DNA from: an uncultured Muribaculaceae bacterium
GTDB taxonomy: Bacteria > Bacteroidota > Bacteroidia > Bacteroidales > Muribaculaceae
Direction: 5' to 3'
NCBI GenBank assembly: GCA_948788915.1
Contig: CAQFOZ010000004.1
Coordinates: 6,835-70,834 of the forward strand
Length of the DNA stretch: 64,000 bases
Shown here: positions 52,967 to 61,035 of the stretch, piece after piece
Position numbering within the stretch: the stretch's first letter is position 1
How the letters are laid out: every line of letters begins with the position of its first letter
Made by a program: the position numbers and the translations under genes
Notes under the pieces: generated by a model
What the model saw: the letters and a program-made list of their open reading frames with translations, nothing else
The model's database searches: none
Told to the model about the DNA's origin: nothing

Positions 52967-53679
52967 AGGAAGACTGGCAGCAACGAACAGTTACACTTAT
53001 AGGCCAGGAAGCTGTCACGCGGCTTAAGAACGCACATGTCCTTGTTGCCGGTGTTGGCGGAGTGGGGGGTTATGCAGTAGAGACGCTTGTCCGCTGCGGT
53101 GTCGGGAATCTGACAATCATTGATGCTGACAATGTTAGCGAAAGCAATATTAACAGGCAACTCGTAGCACTTCATTCCACAATAGGAATGTCTAAGGTGA
53201 ATATTCTTGCTGACAGATGCAGGGATATAAATCCGGATATTTCCATAAATGCAGTGCAGGAATTTATCACTGTTGACAACACTTCGAAAATGATTGGTAG
53301 CAATGTGGATTTCGTAGTGGATGCAATTGATACAATCGCACCTAAAATAAGTATCATAAAGTACTGTCTGAGAAGCAAGATTCCAATTATTTCCTCAATG
53401 GGAGCAGGGGGGCGTATCGATCCTGCAAAAATTGGTTATTTCGACATAAGTGAAACTCGCGAAGACGGTCTTGCAAGAGTTGTGCGCCAACGTCTGAAAA
53501 AAGATGGTATCCGATCCGGTTTAAAAGTTGTGGCAAGCCTGGAAGTTCCAAAACATTCCGCTGTCATTGAACTTGACGAACAGAATAAACGCAGTTCATT
53601 GGGAACTACTTTTACTATCCCGTCAATGTTCGGGATATATCTTGGCAATTATGTGATTCGTAAGTTGATAAACATATGA
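52963..53679 (+). CDS. tcdA: TcdA/CsdL-like E1-type enzyme (tRNA ct6A dehydratase family)
   Basis: 238 residues from the ATG at 52963. ThiF/E1 fold: nucleotide site VAGVGGVGGYAVETLVRCGV, IDADNVSESNINRQLVALHS, then FVVDAIDTIAPKISIIKYC and ISSMGAGGRIDPAKIG. By family it converts t6A to cyclic ct6A in tRNA using ATP. A TTG at 52951 is in frame but the ATG overlaps the HMA stop as ATGA, which supports it. Its own stop overlaps the ABC gene (ATGA at 53676). Confidence 0.88.
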   Translation: MKEDWQQRTVTLIGQEAVTRLKNAHVLVAGVGGVGGYAVETLVRCGVGNLTIIDADNVSESNINRQLVALHSTIGMSKVNILADRCRDINPDISINAVQEFITVDNTSKMIGSNVDFVVDAIDTIAPKISIIKYCLRSKIPIISSMGAGGRIDPAKIGYFDISETREDGLARVVRQRLKKDGIRSGLKVVASLEVPKHSAVIELDEQNKRSSLGTTFTIPSMFGIYLGNYVIRKLINI

Positions 53680-54389
53680 TAGAATTACAAAACATAAACA
53701 AATCGTATGGAAACCTTAAGGTGCTTTCCGACATAAACCTCAAAATCGGGGAGAATGAGATAATCACAATTCTCGGACCAAGTGGTGCAGGAAAGACGAC
53801 ACTCCTTCAGATCGCGGGTACACTGGATACCCCGGACTCAGGACATGTGATATATGACGGAGAGGATATCGTCGGATTCAAAGATGCCAGATTATCCCGA
53901 TATCGCAACCGGAATATTGGATTCATTTTCCAATTTCATCAACTATTACAGGAATTCAGTGCCTGTGAGAACGTTGCGCTCCCCGCCATGATTGCAGGCA
54001 TGTCTAAATCTAAAGCGATGCAAAAAGCCGCAGAACTTCTTGACATTGTAGGACTTTCGGAACGCAAGTCACATAAACCCACGGAAATGTCCGGAGGAGA
54101 ACGGCAACGCACAGCCATAGCTCGGGCATTGATCAATAATCCCAAAGTAGTGTTTGCAGATGAACCGACAGGAAGTCTTGATTCTCACAACCGTGATGAA
54201 ATCTACTCACTTATATCCAAGCTTAAAAGTATGCTCGGAATAACATTCGTAATTGTAACGCACGATCTTACTATTACAGAGTTTGCTGACCGCATAATCC
54301 ATATGGAAGACGGCAAAATTACAGACAACACTCCTGTTGAGCAGGAAATAATCATCAATACCGATACAGACTGCCAAGAAACTGTTTAA
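53676..54389 (+). CDS. ABC transporter ATP-binding protein (LolD/MacB type)
   Basis: 237 residues. Walker A ILGPSGAGKTTLLQIAG, Q-loop FIFQFHQLLQEFSACENVALP, signature MSGGERQRTAIARAL and Walker B VVFADEPTGSLDSHN. It belongs to the LolD/FtsE/MacB group; LolD is likely because it is a single ATPase and Bacteroidetes keep lolD apart from lolCE. No permease is encoded nearby. The last codons CAA GAA ACT GTT TAA come from a copy of the AGAAACTGTTTAAA motif, so the C-terminus is set by the repeat. Confidence 0.85.
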   Translation: MIELQNINKSYGNLKVLSDINLKIGENEIITILGPSGAGKTTLLQIAGTLDTPDSGHVIYDGEDIVGFKDARLSRYRNRNIGFIFQFHQLLQEFSACENVALPAMIAGMSKSKAMQKAAELLDIVGLSERKSHKPTEMSGGERQRTAIARALINNPKVVFADEPTGSLDSHNRDEIYSLISKLKSMLGITFVIVTHDLTITEFADRIIHMEDGKITDNTPVEQEIIINTDTDCQETV

Positions 54390-54390
54390 A
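54377..54390 (+). repeat. AGAAACTGTTTAAA motif providing the stop codon of the ABC gene
   Basis: Perfect 14-base copy whose TAA is the stop of the ATPase gene. A second CAGTTTTT about 20 bases on could pair with its AAACTG, giving a weak terminator-like hairpin. Confidence 0.65.
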
Positions 54391-54457
54391 AGACTGTCTA
54401 AGCAGTTTTTATAAGAAACATATATCGTTTAATTTTTACTACATAAATATTATTTAT

Positions 54458-54465
54458 TAACTTTG
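54458..54465 (+). promoter_or_regulatory. -7 box of the DUF3467-cysS transcript
   Basis: TAACTTTGAG, about 35 bases before the DUF3467 ATG. No TTTG at -33. Confidence 0.45.
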
Positions 54466-54499
54466 AGTATTCAATAACAAGAAAAAAGATATTATTAAT

Positions 54500-54784
54500 A
54501 TGGAAAATAAAGAAAACCAGCTTCAGATCCAACTGCGTCCTGAAATGGCAGATGGCAAATATACAAATCTTGCAATGATCGGTCACGGACCCAATGAGTT
54601 TCTTATCGATTTTATCTTCGCAGCTCCCGGTATGCCCCAGGCTCCTGTTGTCAGCAGAGTTGTAATGACTCCGGAGAATGCTAAACAACTACTGTTTGCT
54701 CTCTCAGACAACATCAAGAAATATGAAACTCAATTCGGTGAGATTGTGCCGAGAAACATGAAACCCGGAATCGCAAACAACTAA
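54500..54784 (+). CDS. DUF3467 domain-containing protein
   Basis: 94 residues of the DUF3467 family, small bacterial proteins of unknown function. Seen: IQLRPEMADGKYTNLAMIGHGPNEFLIDFIFAAPG and VVSRVVMTPENAKQLLFALSDNIKKYE. No signal peptide. It often sits next to housekeeping genes; here it precedes cysS by 37 bases. Confidence 0.85.
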   Translation: MENKENQLQIQLRPEMADGKYTNLAMIGHGPNEFLIDFIFAAPGMPQAPVVSRVVMTPENAKQLLFALSDNIKKYETQFGEIVPRNMKPGIANN

Positions 54785-54821
54785 GGGTCAGCATAATAAG
54801 TTTTAAAGAAATAAATCCGTT

Positions 54822-56294
54822 ATGGAGCATTCCTTATTGCTATATAATTCTCTCTCCAGAACCAAACAATTGTTCAAGTCCGAAGTTCCGGGGCGTGTAG
54901 GCATGTATGTCTGCGGACCTACTGTTTACGGTGACGCCCATCTCGGACATGCACGCCCGGCTATCACCTTCGACATCCTTTACCGGTATCTTATGCACCT
55001 TGGTTACAAGGTTAGATATGTCCGCAACATTACAGATGTAGGGCACCTTGAGCATGATGCGGATTCCGGAGAAGACAAAATTGCAAAAAAGGCCCGTCTT
55101 GAGCAGCTTGAACCGATGGAAGTGGTGCAGTTCTACCTTAACCGTTACCATCATGATATGGAAGCTCTGAATGTGCTTCCGCCAAGCATCGAGCCACATG
55201 CATCCGGACATATAATCGAGCAGATCGAATACATAAAACAAATTCTTGATGCAGGGTATGCATACGAAAGCGAAGGCTCTGTATACTTCAATGTTGAAAA
55301 ATACAACACGGACCATAAATACGGCATCCTTTCCGGGCGCAACATAGAAGACATGCTCAACAAAACAAGAGAGCTGGACGGACAGGATGAGAAACGTAAT
55401 CCTTTGGACTTTGCACTGTGGAAAAAGGCATCTCCTGAACACATCATGCACTGGCCCTCGCCATGGAGCGAAGGATTCCCCGGATGGCATCTGGAATGCT
55501 CTACAATGGGCCGGAAATATTTGGGTGAGACATTCGATATTCACGGAGGCGGACTTGACCTCATGTTCCCCCACCATGAATGCGAGATAGCTCAAAGCGT
55601 GGCGGCACAGGGGCATCCCGCTGTCAAATATTGGATCCACAACAATATGATCACAATTGAAGGGAAGAAGATGGGTAAATCTTACAACAACTTCATTACT
55701 CTTGAACAATTCTTCAATGGTGACCACCCGCTTCTTACACAAGCATATTCACCAATGGTAATTCGCTTCTTCATCCTTCAGGCTCATTACAGAAGCACTG
55801 TGGATTTCTCCAATGACGCGTTGCAGGCCGCTGAGAAAGCGCTACAAAAGATGCTTGATATATACAAACGGCTTAACTCTCTGGAACCGGCCACAGAAAC
55901 TCCTGCGGAATTGCCGGATTTCCTTGGAAGATGCTACGAAGCAATGGATGATGACCTGAACACACCAATAGTAATTGCCCATCTATTCGAGGCAGGAAAG
56001 GTAGTAAACTCTGCTGCCGACGGGAAAATGAAGTTAAGCAAAGAGAATATCGATGATCTTAAGAAGCTGTTCAGAACCATGCTTACAGATTTACTCGGAA
56101 TAAAGGCAGGAGATGTGTCACAGGAATCCGACATGAAACCTTTTGAAGGTGCAGTAGACCTCCTTCTTGAGATCAGATCCAATGCAAAACAACAAAAAGA
56201 CTGGGCGACATCCGATCTCATTCGTGACAAACTTGCTGACCTCGGATTTAATGTAAAGGATACAAAATCAGGATTTGAGTGGTCTGTAAAATAG
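54822..56294 (+). CDS. cysS: Cysteinyl-tRNA synthetase
   Basis: 490 residues, class I synthetase. Zinc-site and HIGH region [20 protein letters not shown], further zinc ligands in [20 protein letters not shown] and HHECEIAQS, and the KMSKS loop [16 protein letters not shown]. The C-terminal helical anticodon domain ends [11 protein letters not shown]. Length and motifs are normal. Confidence 0.96.
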   Translation: MEHSLLLYNSLSRTKQLFKSEVPGRVGMYVCGPTVYGDAHLGHARPAITFDILYRYLMHLGYKVRYVRNITDVGHLEHDADSGEDKIAKKARLEQLEPMEVVQFYLNRYHHDMEALNVLPPSIEPHASGHIIEQIEYIKQILDAGYAYESEGSVYFNVEKYNTDHKYGILSGRNIEDMLNKTRELDGQDEKRNPLDFALWKKASPEHIMHWPSPWSEGFPGWHLECSTMGRKYLGETFDIHGGGLDLMFPHHECEIAQSVAAQGHPAVKYWIHNNMITIEGKKMGKSYNNFITLEQFFNGDHPLLTQAYSPMVIRFFILQAHYRSTVDFSNDALQAAEKALQKMLDIYKRLNSLEPATETPAELPDFLGRCYEAMDDDLNTPIVIAHLFEAGKVVNSAADGKMKLSKENIDDLKKLFRTMLTDLLGIKAGDVSQESDMKPFEGAVDLLLEIRSNAKQQKDWATSDLIRDKLADLGFNVKDTKSGFEWSVK

Positions 56295-56359
56295 TTTCCG
56301 GCATAGACTTTTTACAGATACATCAAATATACTTGTTATAAATTCTTAATTAATTCATT

Positions 56360-56743
56360 ATGGTTACATTCAGTCAAGCCATCAAAAGTTTCTATGGCAA
56401 TTATGCAAACTTCAAAGGTAGAGCAAGTCTAAGCCAATACTGGTGGGTTGCTCTTTACAGTTTTGTAGCAGTATGCATCCTTTACATTCCTGCGATGCTT
56501 TGCAGTAATGGAGGACAGGGAGGATTCGGATTCTGGTTCTTTATGATTCTTATGTATTTATTTGCACTCATAAATCTCATCCCAACCATTGCCTTGACAG
56601 TAAGACGCCTTCATGACACTAACCGTGGTGGCGGCTGGTATTTTATCTCACTTATACCTTTGATCGGTGGAATTTGGATGCTTGTACTGATGCTCCAACC
56701 TTCAAATAGAGGAGAAAACCGTTTTGGCGCACAGCCGGAATGA
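56360..56743 (+). CDS. DUF805 family membrane protein
   Basis: 127 residues with three to four membrane segments (LYSFVAVCILYIPAMLC, FWFFMILMYLFALINLIP, WYFISLIPLIGGIWMLVLML). DUF805 hallmarks: FKGRASLSQYWWVALY near the N-terminus and VRRLHDTNRGGGWY. Function is unknown. It ends before a terminator shared with ispG. Confidence 0.88.
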   Translation: MVTFSQAIKSFYGNYANFKGRASLSQYWWVALYSFVAVCILYIPAMLCSNGGQGGFGFWFFMILMYLFALINLIPTIALTVRRLHDTNRGGGWYFISLIPLIGGIWMLVLMLQPSNRGENRFGAQPE

Positions 56744-56818
56744 CAACTGCTGACACACTGAATTGTAAATCACAGCAATAATGGTTTGTGAAGGAACCTC
56801 AGCGAACCTACCCTAAAT

Positions 56819-56852
56819 AAAAAACCGATGACATTGCAGTCACCGGTTTTTT
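56819..56852. terminator. Bidirectional terminator between the DUF805 gene and ispG
   Basis: 14-bp stem with one mismatch (AAAAAACCGATGAC / GTCACCGGTTTTTT), 6-base loop, A-run and T-run on the two sides, between convergent genes. Confidence 0.85.
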
Positions 56853-56861
56853 TATTTTCCA

Positions 56862-58478
56862 TCATTTCCTGTCTTTCTCTATTAACTCAAGTAATGCCGG
56901 AAGCGCCTCCTCAGTAGAGATATTTTTCTTTATCAATTCCTTTCCCTTGTATATACTTACCTTACCGGGACCGGCTCCCACATATCCGTAATCTGCCCCT
57001 GCCATCTCGCCGGGGCCATTTACAATACAACCCATCACTCCTATTTTCAACCCTTTCAAATGACCGGTAGCCTCTTTAACTTTCCTTAATGTATCCGGAA
57101 GGTCAAAAAGCGTACGCCCGCAACTCGGACACGATATGTATTCTGTTTTATATACTCTTAAAGCGGACGCCTGCAGTATATCCAGCTCCAGTCTCGCAAG
57201 ATCGTTATCGGAAATGTTATTATTTTCAATAAAAATTCCAGAGCCATAACCATTCATAAGCAAAGCCCCAAAGTCAGCTCCACTTTTTATTCTCAATACG
57301 TCGATGGTATCATCTTTGTATTTGATATTAAGGACTATCGGATTTCTTTTACCTTTTTCTTGAAACCGATCTATCCATGAAGCCATTTCCCCCACAGGGT
57401 TAATATGCTTTGAGGACAGAAGGACAACACATGATGAATCTATATCAAAATTATCTGTTGAAGCATCCACCCTTACAAATTTCACACCATCATCTGTTTT
57501 GTCATTCCTATAACTGTATATGCGCTCTTTTACTCCGGAAATCTTGTCTGAGAAATCTCGTGTTTTAGGGATATAATCTTTCGCGGGCTCTTTTATGGCA
57601 GAATGACAAACTCTTGCCGAAATGTAGTCTCTCAACATTGCAGCAACCGGGATTTCGTTCTCCGGAGGCTCACTTAATGAAACTCTGATAGTATCACCTA
57701 TCCCCTCGGCCAACAGAGCACCTATACCTACCGCACTCTTGATCCGGCCGTCTTCCGCATCTCCAGCCTCAGTAACACCTAAATGCAACGGATAAGCTAT
57801 TCTCTCTTTGTCTAAACGTTCTACAAGAAGCTTGACCGTGTTTACCATCATAACGGTTTGCGAAGACTTAATCGATATTACCACATCATTAAAATCCATT
57901 TTGCGGCATATAGAAACAAATTCCATAACGGACTCAACCATTCCCTCTGCCGTGTCTCCGTAACGGCTCATTATACGGTCTGACAATGAACCATGGTTCA
58001 CTCCCAATCTGATTGCGACTCCGTTTTTCTTACACAAAGCAACGAATGGCGCAAAAGCATCCTCTATTTTTTTTATCTCTTCCGCATACTCTTCGTCAGT
58101 GTAGCTAAGTTTGCGGAAAGTGCGGGCGGCATCTACAAAATTACCAGGATTAATTCTCACTTTGTCTGCAAACTCCGCAGCCTTGAACGCAGCCTTTGGA
58201 TTAAAATGGACATCTGCTGAAATCGGGACAAAACAACCCTCCCTTCTTAATGTTTCTTTTATCGACTGTAATGAAGATGCTTCCCGCTCTCCCTGTGTAG
58301 TCAGTCTCACAAGCTCCCCTCCTTTGGCGGCTATAGCCTTGATCTGTCTCACACTTCCTTCAACATCATTTGTAGACGTATTGGTCATAGACTGAAGAAG
58401 AATCGGATTATCTCCTCCTATTTTACATTTGCCGACTTTTACAGCATAAGTCGGTCTTCTTTTGTAATTATATAACAT
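56862..58478 (-). CDS. ispG: 4-hydroxy-3-methylbut-2-enyl diphosphate synthase (IspG)
   Basis: 538 residues; it makes HMBPP from MEcPP in the MEP isoprenoid pathway with a [4Fe-4S] cluster. The N-terminal TIM barrel holds PILLQSMTNTSTNDVEGSV, PISADVHFNPKAAFKAAEFADKVRINPGN and LHLGVTEAGDAEDGRIKSAVGIGALL. The C-terminal reductase-like domain has the cluster ligands in SCPSCGRTLFDL and GCIVNGPGEMAGADYGY. The middle insert of about 120 residues is the A* domain present in Bacteroidetes and plant enzymes. It lies downstream of the PAP2 gene with a 35-base gap. Confidence 0.95.
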   Translation of the reverse strand: MLYNYKRRPTYAVKVGKCKIGGDNPILLQSMTNTSTNDVEGSVRQIKAIAAKGGELVRLTTQGEREASSLQSIKETLRREGCFVPISADVHFNPKAAFKAAEFADKVRINPGNFVDAARTFRKLSYTDEEYAEEIKKIEDAFAPFVALCKKNGVAIRLGVNHGSLSDRIMSRYGDTAEGMVESVMEFVSICRKMDFNDVVISIKSSQTVMMVNTVKLLVERLDKERIAYPLHLGVTEAGDAEDGRIKSAVGIGALLAEGIGDTIRVSLSEPPENEIPVAAMLRDYISARVCHSAIKEPAKDYIPKTRDFSDKISGVKERIYSYRNDKTDDGVKFVRVDASTDNFDIDSSCVVLLSSKHINPVGEMASWIDRFQEKGKRNPIVLNIKYKDDTIDVLRIKSGADFGALLMNGYGSGIFIENNNISDNDLARLELDILQASALRVYKTEYISCPSCGRTLFDLPDTLRKVKEATGHLKGLKIGVMGCIVNGPGEMAGADYGYVGAGPGKVSIYKGKELIKKNISTEEALPALLELIEKDRK

Positions 58479-58513
58479 TAGGCGTTCTTAAAAAAAGATA
58501 AGTAAGAGAGTTT

Positions 58514-59359
58514 CTAAATAAGTGTCATTAATATAACAGACGTAAAACCCACAGCATATCCGGCGAGAACCTGCCACATGGTGTGTCTTCCCTGCCATAT
58601 TCTGGCAGAACCGAGCAATCCGGCAGCCAAAATAGAAACGAGCAACAGGGTATATGTATCGGGACGATGATATTCCATAGACAATATTCTTATTACCAAT
58701 GCGACCAACCCTGCTATTCCGGCAGCGTGGGCACTGATCTTCCATTTGAAATTAATCAGCATATTCACCAGTCCGGCTACAGCCCCTGCAGCCAGAAACA
58801 TGTTTAGCCACATTGGAGCCCCTTTATACCACATAAACGCTGCGGTCCCTCCCATACATATTACAGTTATAAGATATGGGATAAATCTCTCTTTTCGACC
58901 GTTGAGTCCTATGTCATTAACAATTCCAAGCCTTTTCATTATAATAATGAGAAGCATGGGAATTGCCACAGTAAAACCAAAAGCGATAAGTGAGAAAACC
59001 CATTTAGATGACTGCGGCATAAAACTCAATATCGAATAATTGAATGCTATCAGCAAACCATACAATGGCATAAGCAACGGCACAAGCACCCACGACAGAA
59101 AAGTACATATGCCATCAATAAATTTATTGAACCAAGTCTCCGGCTGTCCGTCATCTTCTAAGAACTGTGAATTGTCATCCTCACGCTCGCGCACGGCATG
59201 TGTCTCGGGATATGACTCCTTTATCACAATCTCCTCAACCTGTGTCAAAACATTTGTCTCCTCGGATATTTCACGAGGTTTCTGCTCCAGCCAATCTTCA
59301 GCATCATCGTCGTCGTCAAGATTAGATTTTGGATAATATGATGTTTTATCTAATTTCAT
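58514..59359 (-). CDS. PAP2-family membrane protein with acidic N-terminal tail
   Basis: 281 residues. The first 80 are acidic and probably disordered (LDDDDDAEDWLEQK...), followed by about six membrane segments. PAP2-like motifs are degenerate: NGRKERFIPYL, KISAHAAGIAGL instead of PSGH, and ARIWQGRHTMWQVLAGY, where Arg and His are kept but the usual Asp is Gln. This form is often annotated PAP2 phosphatase in Bacteroidetes; catalytic activity is uncertain. It is separated by two bases from the RluA gene upstream. Confidence 0.75.
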   Translation of the reverse strand: MKLDKTSYYPKSNLDDDDDAEDWLEQKPREISEETNVLTQVEEIVIKESYPETHAVREREDDNSQFLEDDGQPETWFNKFIDGICTFLSWVLVPLLMPLYGLLIAFNYSILSFMPQSSKWVFSLIAFGFTVAIPMLLIIIMKRLGIVNDIGLNGRKERFIPYLITVICMGGTAAFMWYKGAPMWLNMFLAAGAVAGLVNMLINFKWKISAHAAGIAGLVALVIRILSMEYHRPDTYTLLLVSILAAGLLGSARIWQGRHTMWQVLAGYAVGFTSVILMTLI

Positions 59360-59361
59360 AA

Positions 59362-60294
59362 CTATTTCATTTGTTTACGAATACAGTCTACAAATTTTTG
59401 TGGCACAGGAGTCTCAAAATTCATATCCTTCCGGGTGATGGGATGAGCGAACCTTAGCGTTCGGGCATGCAATGCCAGACGATGTATCGGACTTTTGGTG
59501 GCTCCATACTTCCTGTCTCCGGCAATGGGATGGCCAAGTTCCTTGGCGTGCACTCTGATCTGGTTTTTCCGTCCGGTATCAAGTGAGAATTGCGCCAAAG
59601 TATAGCCGTTACCTTTTCCCAATGTTTCATAATGTGTAACGGCAAGTTTTCCCTCATCTGGATTCTCGGTAGAATAAACCACAAACTGTGAATTTTCCAT
59701 CAACCTGCTTTTCACATATCCTTTATCATTCTCCAGATAACCTTCAAGAACCGCTACATACAACCTTTCAAGAATCATGTTATTCCAGTTATGACGGAGA
59801 ACATCCTGCGCCTCTTCCGATTTCACGAACATCATCAGCCCGGAAGTGTCGCGATCCAGCCTATGAACAATATAAAGCCTGTTGGCCGGATTAACAATCT
59901 TTATATAGTTGCGGATAATATCATAAGCATTTTCCTCCTTTTTATGGCTTTGTGTTGCCACTGAAAGCAACCCGTACCCTTTATTGATGACTATTACATC
60001 TTCATCCTCATATACAATTTTTATACGGGGATGCTGGAATACCGGAAACGGACGCGACTGGTTGAACTCAACAACCTCTCCGGGTGCCACTGGCGTATCA
60101 AAACCGGTTGAAACGGCTCCGTTGACCTTAAAATGACCATACTTCATCCACTTTTTGATATCCCCGCGTTTTGCATCAGGACGCACCTGCTGAATAAACT
60201 CCATCAGAGGTACAGCCTCTTCTTCTCTATTTACAAAAGAATATATTCTGTCGGGTCTATATTCATTCTTACTTCTATCGTAGTTCCGATTCAT
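59362..60294 (-). CDS. RluA-family pseudouridine synthase
   Basis: 310 residues. An N-terminal S4-like domain (QVRPDAKRGDIKKWMKYGHFKVNG) precedes the RluA catalytic domain with active Asp in VHRLDRDTSGLMMFVKS. Other marks: VINKGYGLLSVATQ and RKNQIRVHAKELGHPIAGDRKYG. It modifies uridine in rRNA (RluC/RluD-like) or tRNA; which one cannot be told. First gene of a likely rluA-PAP2-ispG transcript with a -7 box 22 bases upstream. Confidence 0.92.
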   Translation of the reverse strand: MNRNYDRSKNEYRPDRIYSFVNREEEAVPLMEFIQQVRPDAKRGDIKKWMKYGHFKVNGAVSTGFDTPVAPGEVVEFNQSRPFPVFQHPRIKIVYEDEDVIVINKGYGLLSVATQSHKKEENAYDIIRNYIKIVNPANRLYIVHRLDRDTSGLMMFVKSEEAQDVLRHNWNNMILERLYVAVLEGYLENDKGYVKSRLMENSQFVVYSTENPDEGKLAVTHYETLGKGNGYTLAQFSLDTGRKNQIRVHAKELGHPIAGDRKYGATKSPIHRLALHARTLRFAHPITRKDMNFETPVPQKFVDCIRKQMK

Positions 60295-60315
60295 ATCATT
60301 ATAACAAATTCACTG

Positions 60316-60323
60316 CAAATTTA
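60316..60323 (-). promoter_or_regulatory. -7 box of the RluA-PAP2-ispG transcript
   Basis: Minus strand TAAATTTGCAG, about 22 bases before the ATG at 60294. The nearest -33 candidate is four bases off the usual spacing. Confidence 0.45.
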
Positions 60324-60459
60324 GCATTTATATCTGAGAAGTTAAGGCAAGAAAATAATCATTTAAACTTAATTACCGATATATAAGTATGACATCTAGA
60401 TTATTTAGTGTATTGATTAGTCAACGCATCTTTTAGTTTTTACTATTTAACAAATTATA

Positions 60460-60564
60460 ATGGCAAAGGCAACTGAAAACAACAGGAATTTAAAAGAAGA
60501 AACCGAATATAATTTTGAGATTATTATATCCGGTTTCTTTTTTATTTTTTGCAGTTCTTATTGA
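60460..60564 (+). CDS. Possible 34-residue peptide overlapping a terminator (doubtful)
   Basis: Short ORF starting ATGGCAAAGGCAACTG (MAKATENNRNLKEETEYNFE) and ending in a hydrophobic stretch that is encoded by the terminator hairpin and T-run. The hydrophilic start looks coding, the end does not. It may be the remnant of a gene truncated by the terminator region, or chance. Confidence 0.2.
   Translation: MAKATENNRNLKEETEYNFEIIISGFFFIFCSSY
60497..60539. terminator. Terminator downstream of the C10 protease operon
   Basis: 17-bp stem AAGAAACCGAATATAAT / ATTATATCCGGTTTCTT with one mismatch and a 9-base loop; T6 on the plus side, TTCTTTT on the minus side. It lies 19 bases beyond the stop of the small lipoprotein gene. 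The rest of the 60324-60557 gap holds no clear feature. Confidence 0.75.
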
Positions 60565-61022
60565 GTCTTGATAGCTACAATGAATGGTGTTCCAACTTCT
60601 CCACTGTGGACATATATCATGACTGATGTATTGGTTTGAGGTAAATCTTTAAAACTCATTGTCACTGTTCCCTCTCCACGACTAACTAAAACAGATAGAA
60701 ATGAATTATTAAACTCGTTGAATTCCTTGTTGTAATATTCACTGGCAGGTTGAACAGTTTCTCCATTTATACTAACGGAACAAGATACAATATGCTCTTT
60801 TTTGTTTTTACATTTGAATATTACCGTGCCATCTCCTTTGACATTCAGGTTCACATCTTTCTTATTAATTTTCGCTACTATGTCAGATGAATTATTTGAT
60901 TCTATTTCCCATTTTAATGGGCTTTGAAGGTCACCAAGTTGATTACATCCTGCAAAAACAAAAACTAAGATTAGTGTCAAAACCAACTGTGTGAATCCTC
61001 TAAATCTATTTATTATATTCAT
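60558..61022 (-). CDS. Small lipoprotein, candidate inhibitor/partner of the C10 protease
   Basis: 154 residues. Signal peptide and lipobox (LILVFVFAGCNQLG). The mature part is predicted all-beta (WEIESNNSSDIVAKINKKDVNLNVKGDGTVIFKCKN and GEGTVTMSFKDLPQTNTSVMIYVHSG). I recognise no family. It follows the C10 protease by 13 bases on the same strand. In Bacteroides and streptococci C10 proteases are often paired with small beta-barrel or propeptide-like inhibitors, so an inhibitor role is plausible but unproven. Confidence 0.7.
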   Translation of the reverse strand: MNIINRFRGFTQLVLTLILVFVFAGCNQLGDLQSPLKWEIESNNSSDIVAKINKKDVNLNVKGDGTVIFKCKNKKEHIVSCSVSINGETVQPASEYYNKEFNEFNNSFLSVLVSRGEGTVTMSFKDLPQTNTSVMIYVHSGEVGTPFIVAIKTQ

Positions 61023-61035
61023 TATTGATCTTTAT

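Noticed and set aside
54840..55742. 300-codon minus-strand ORF opposite cysS
   Set aside because: Fully antisense to a clear aminoacyl-tRNA synthetase; no motifs.
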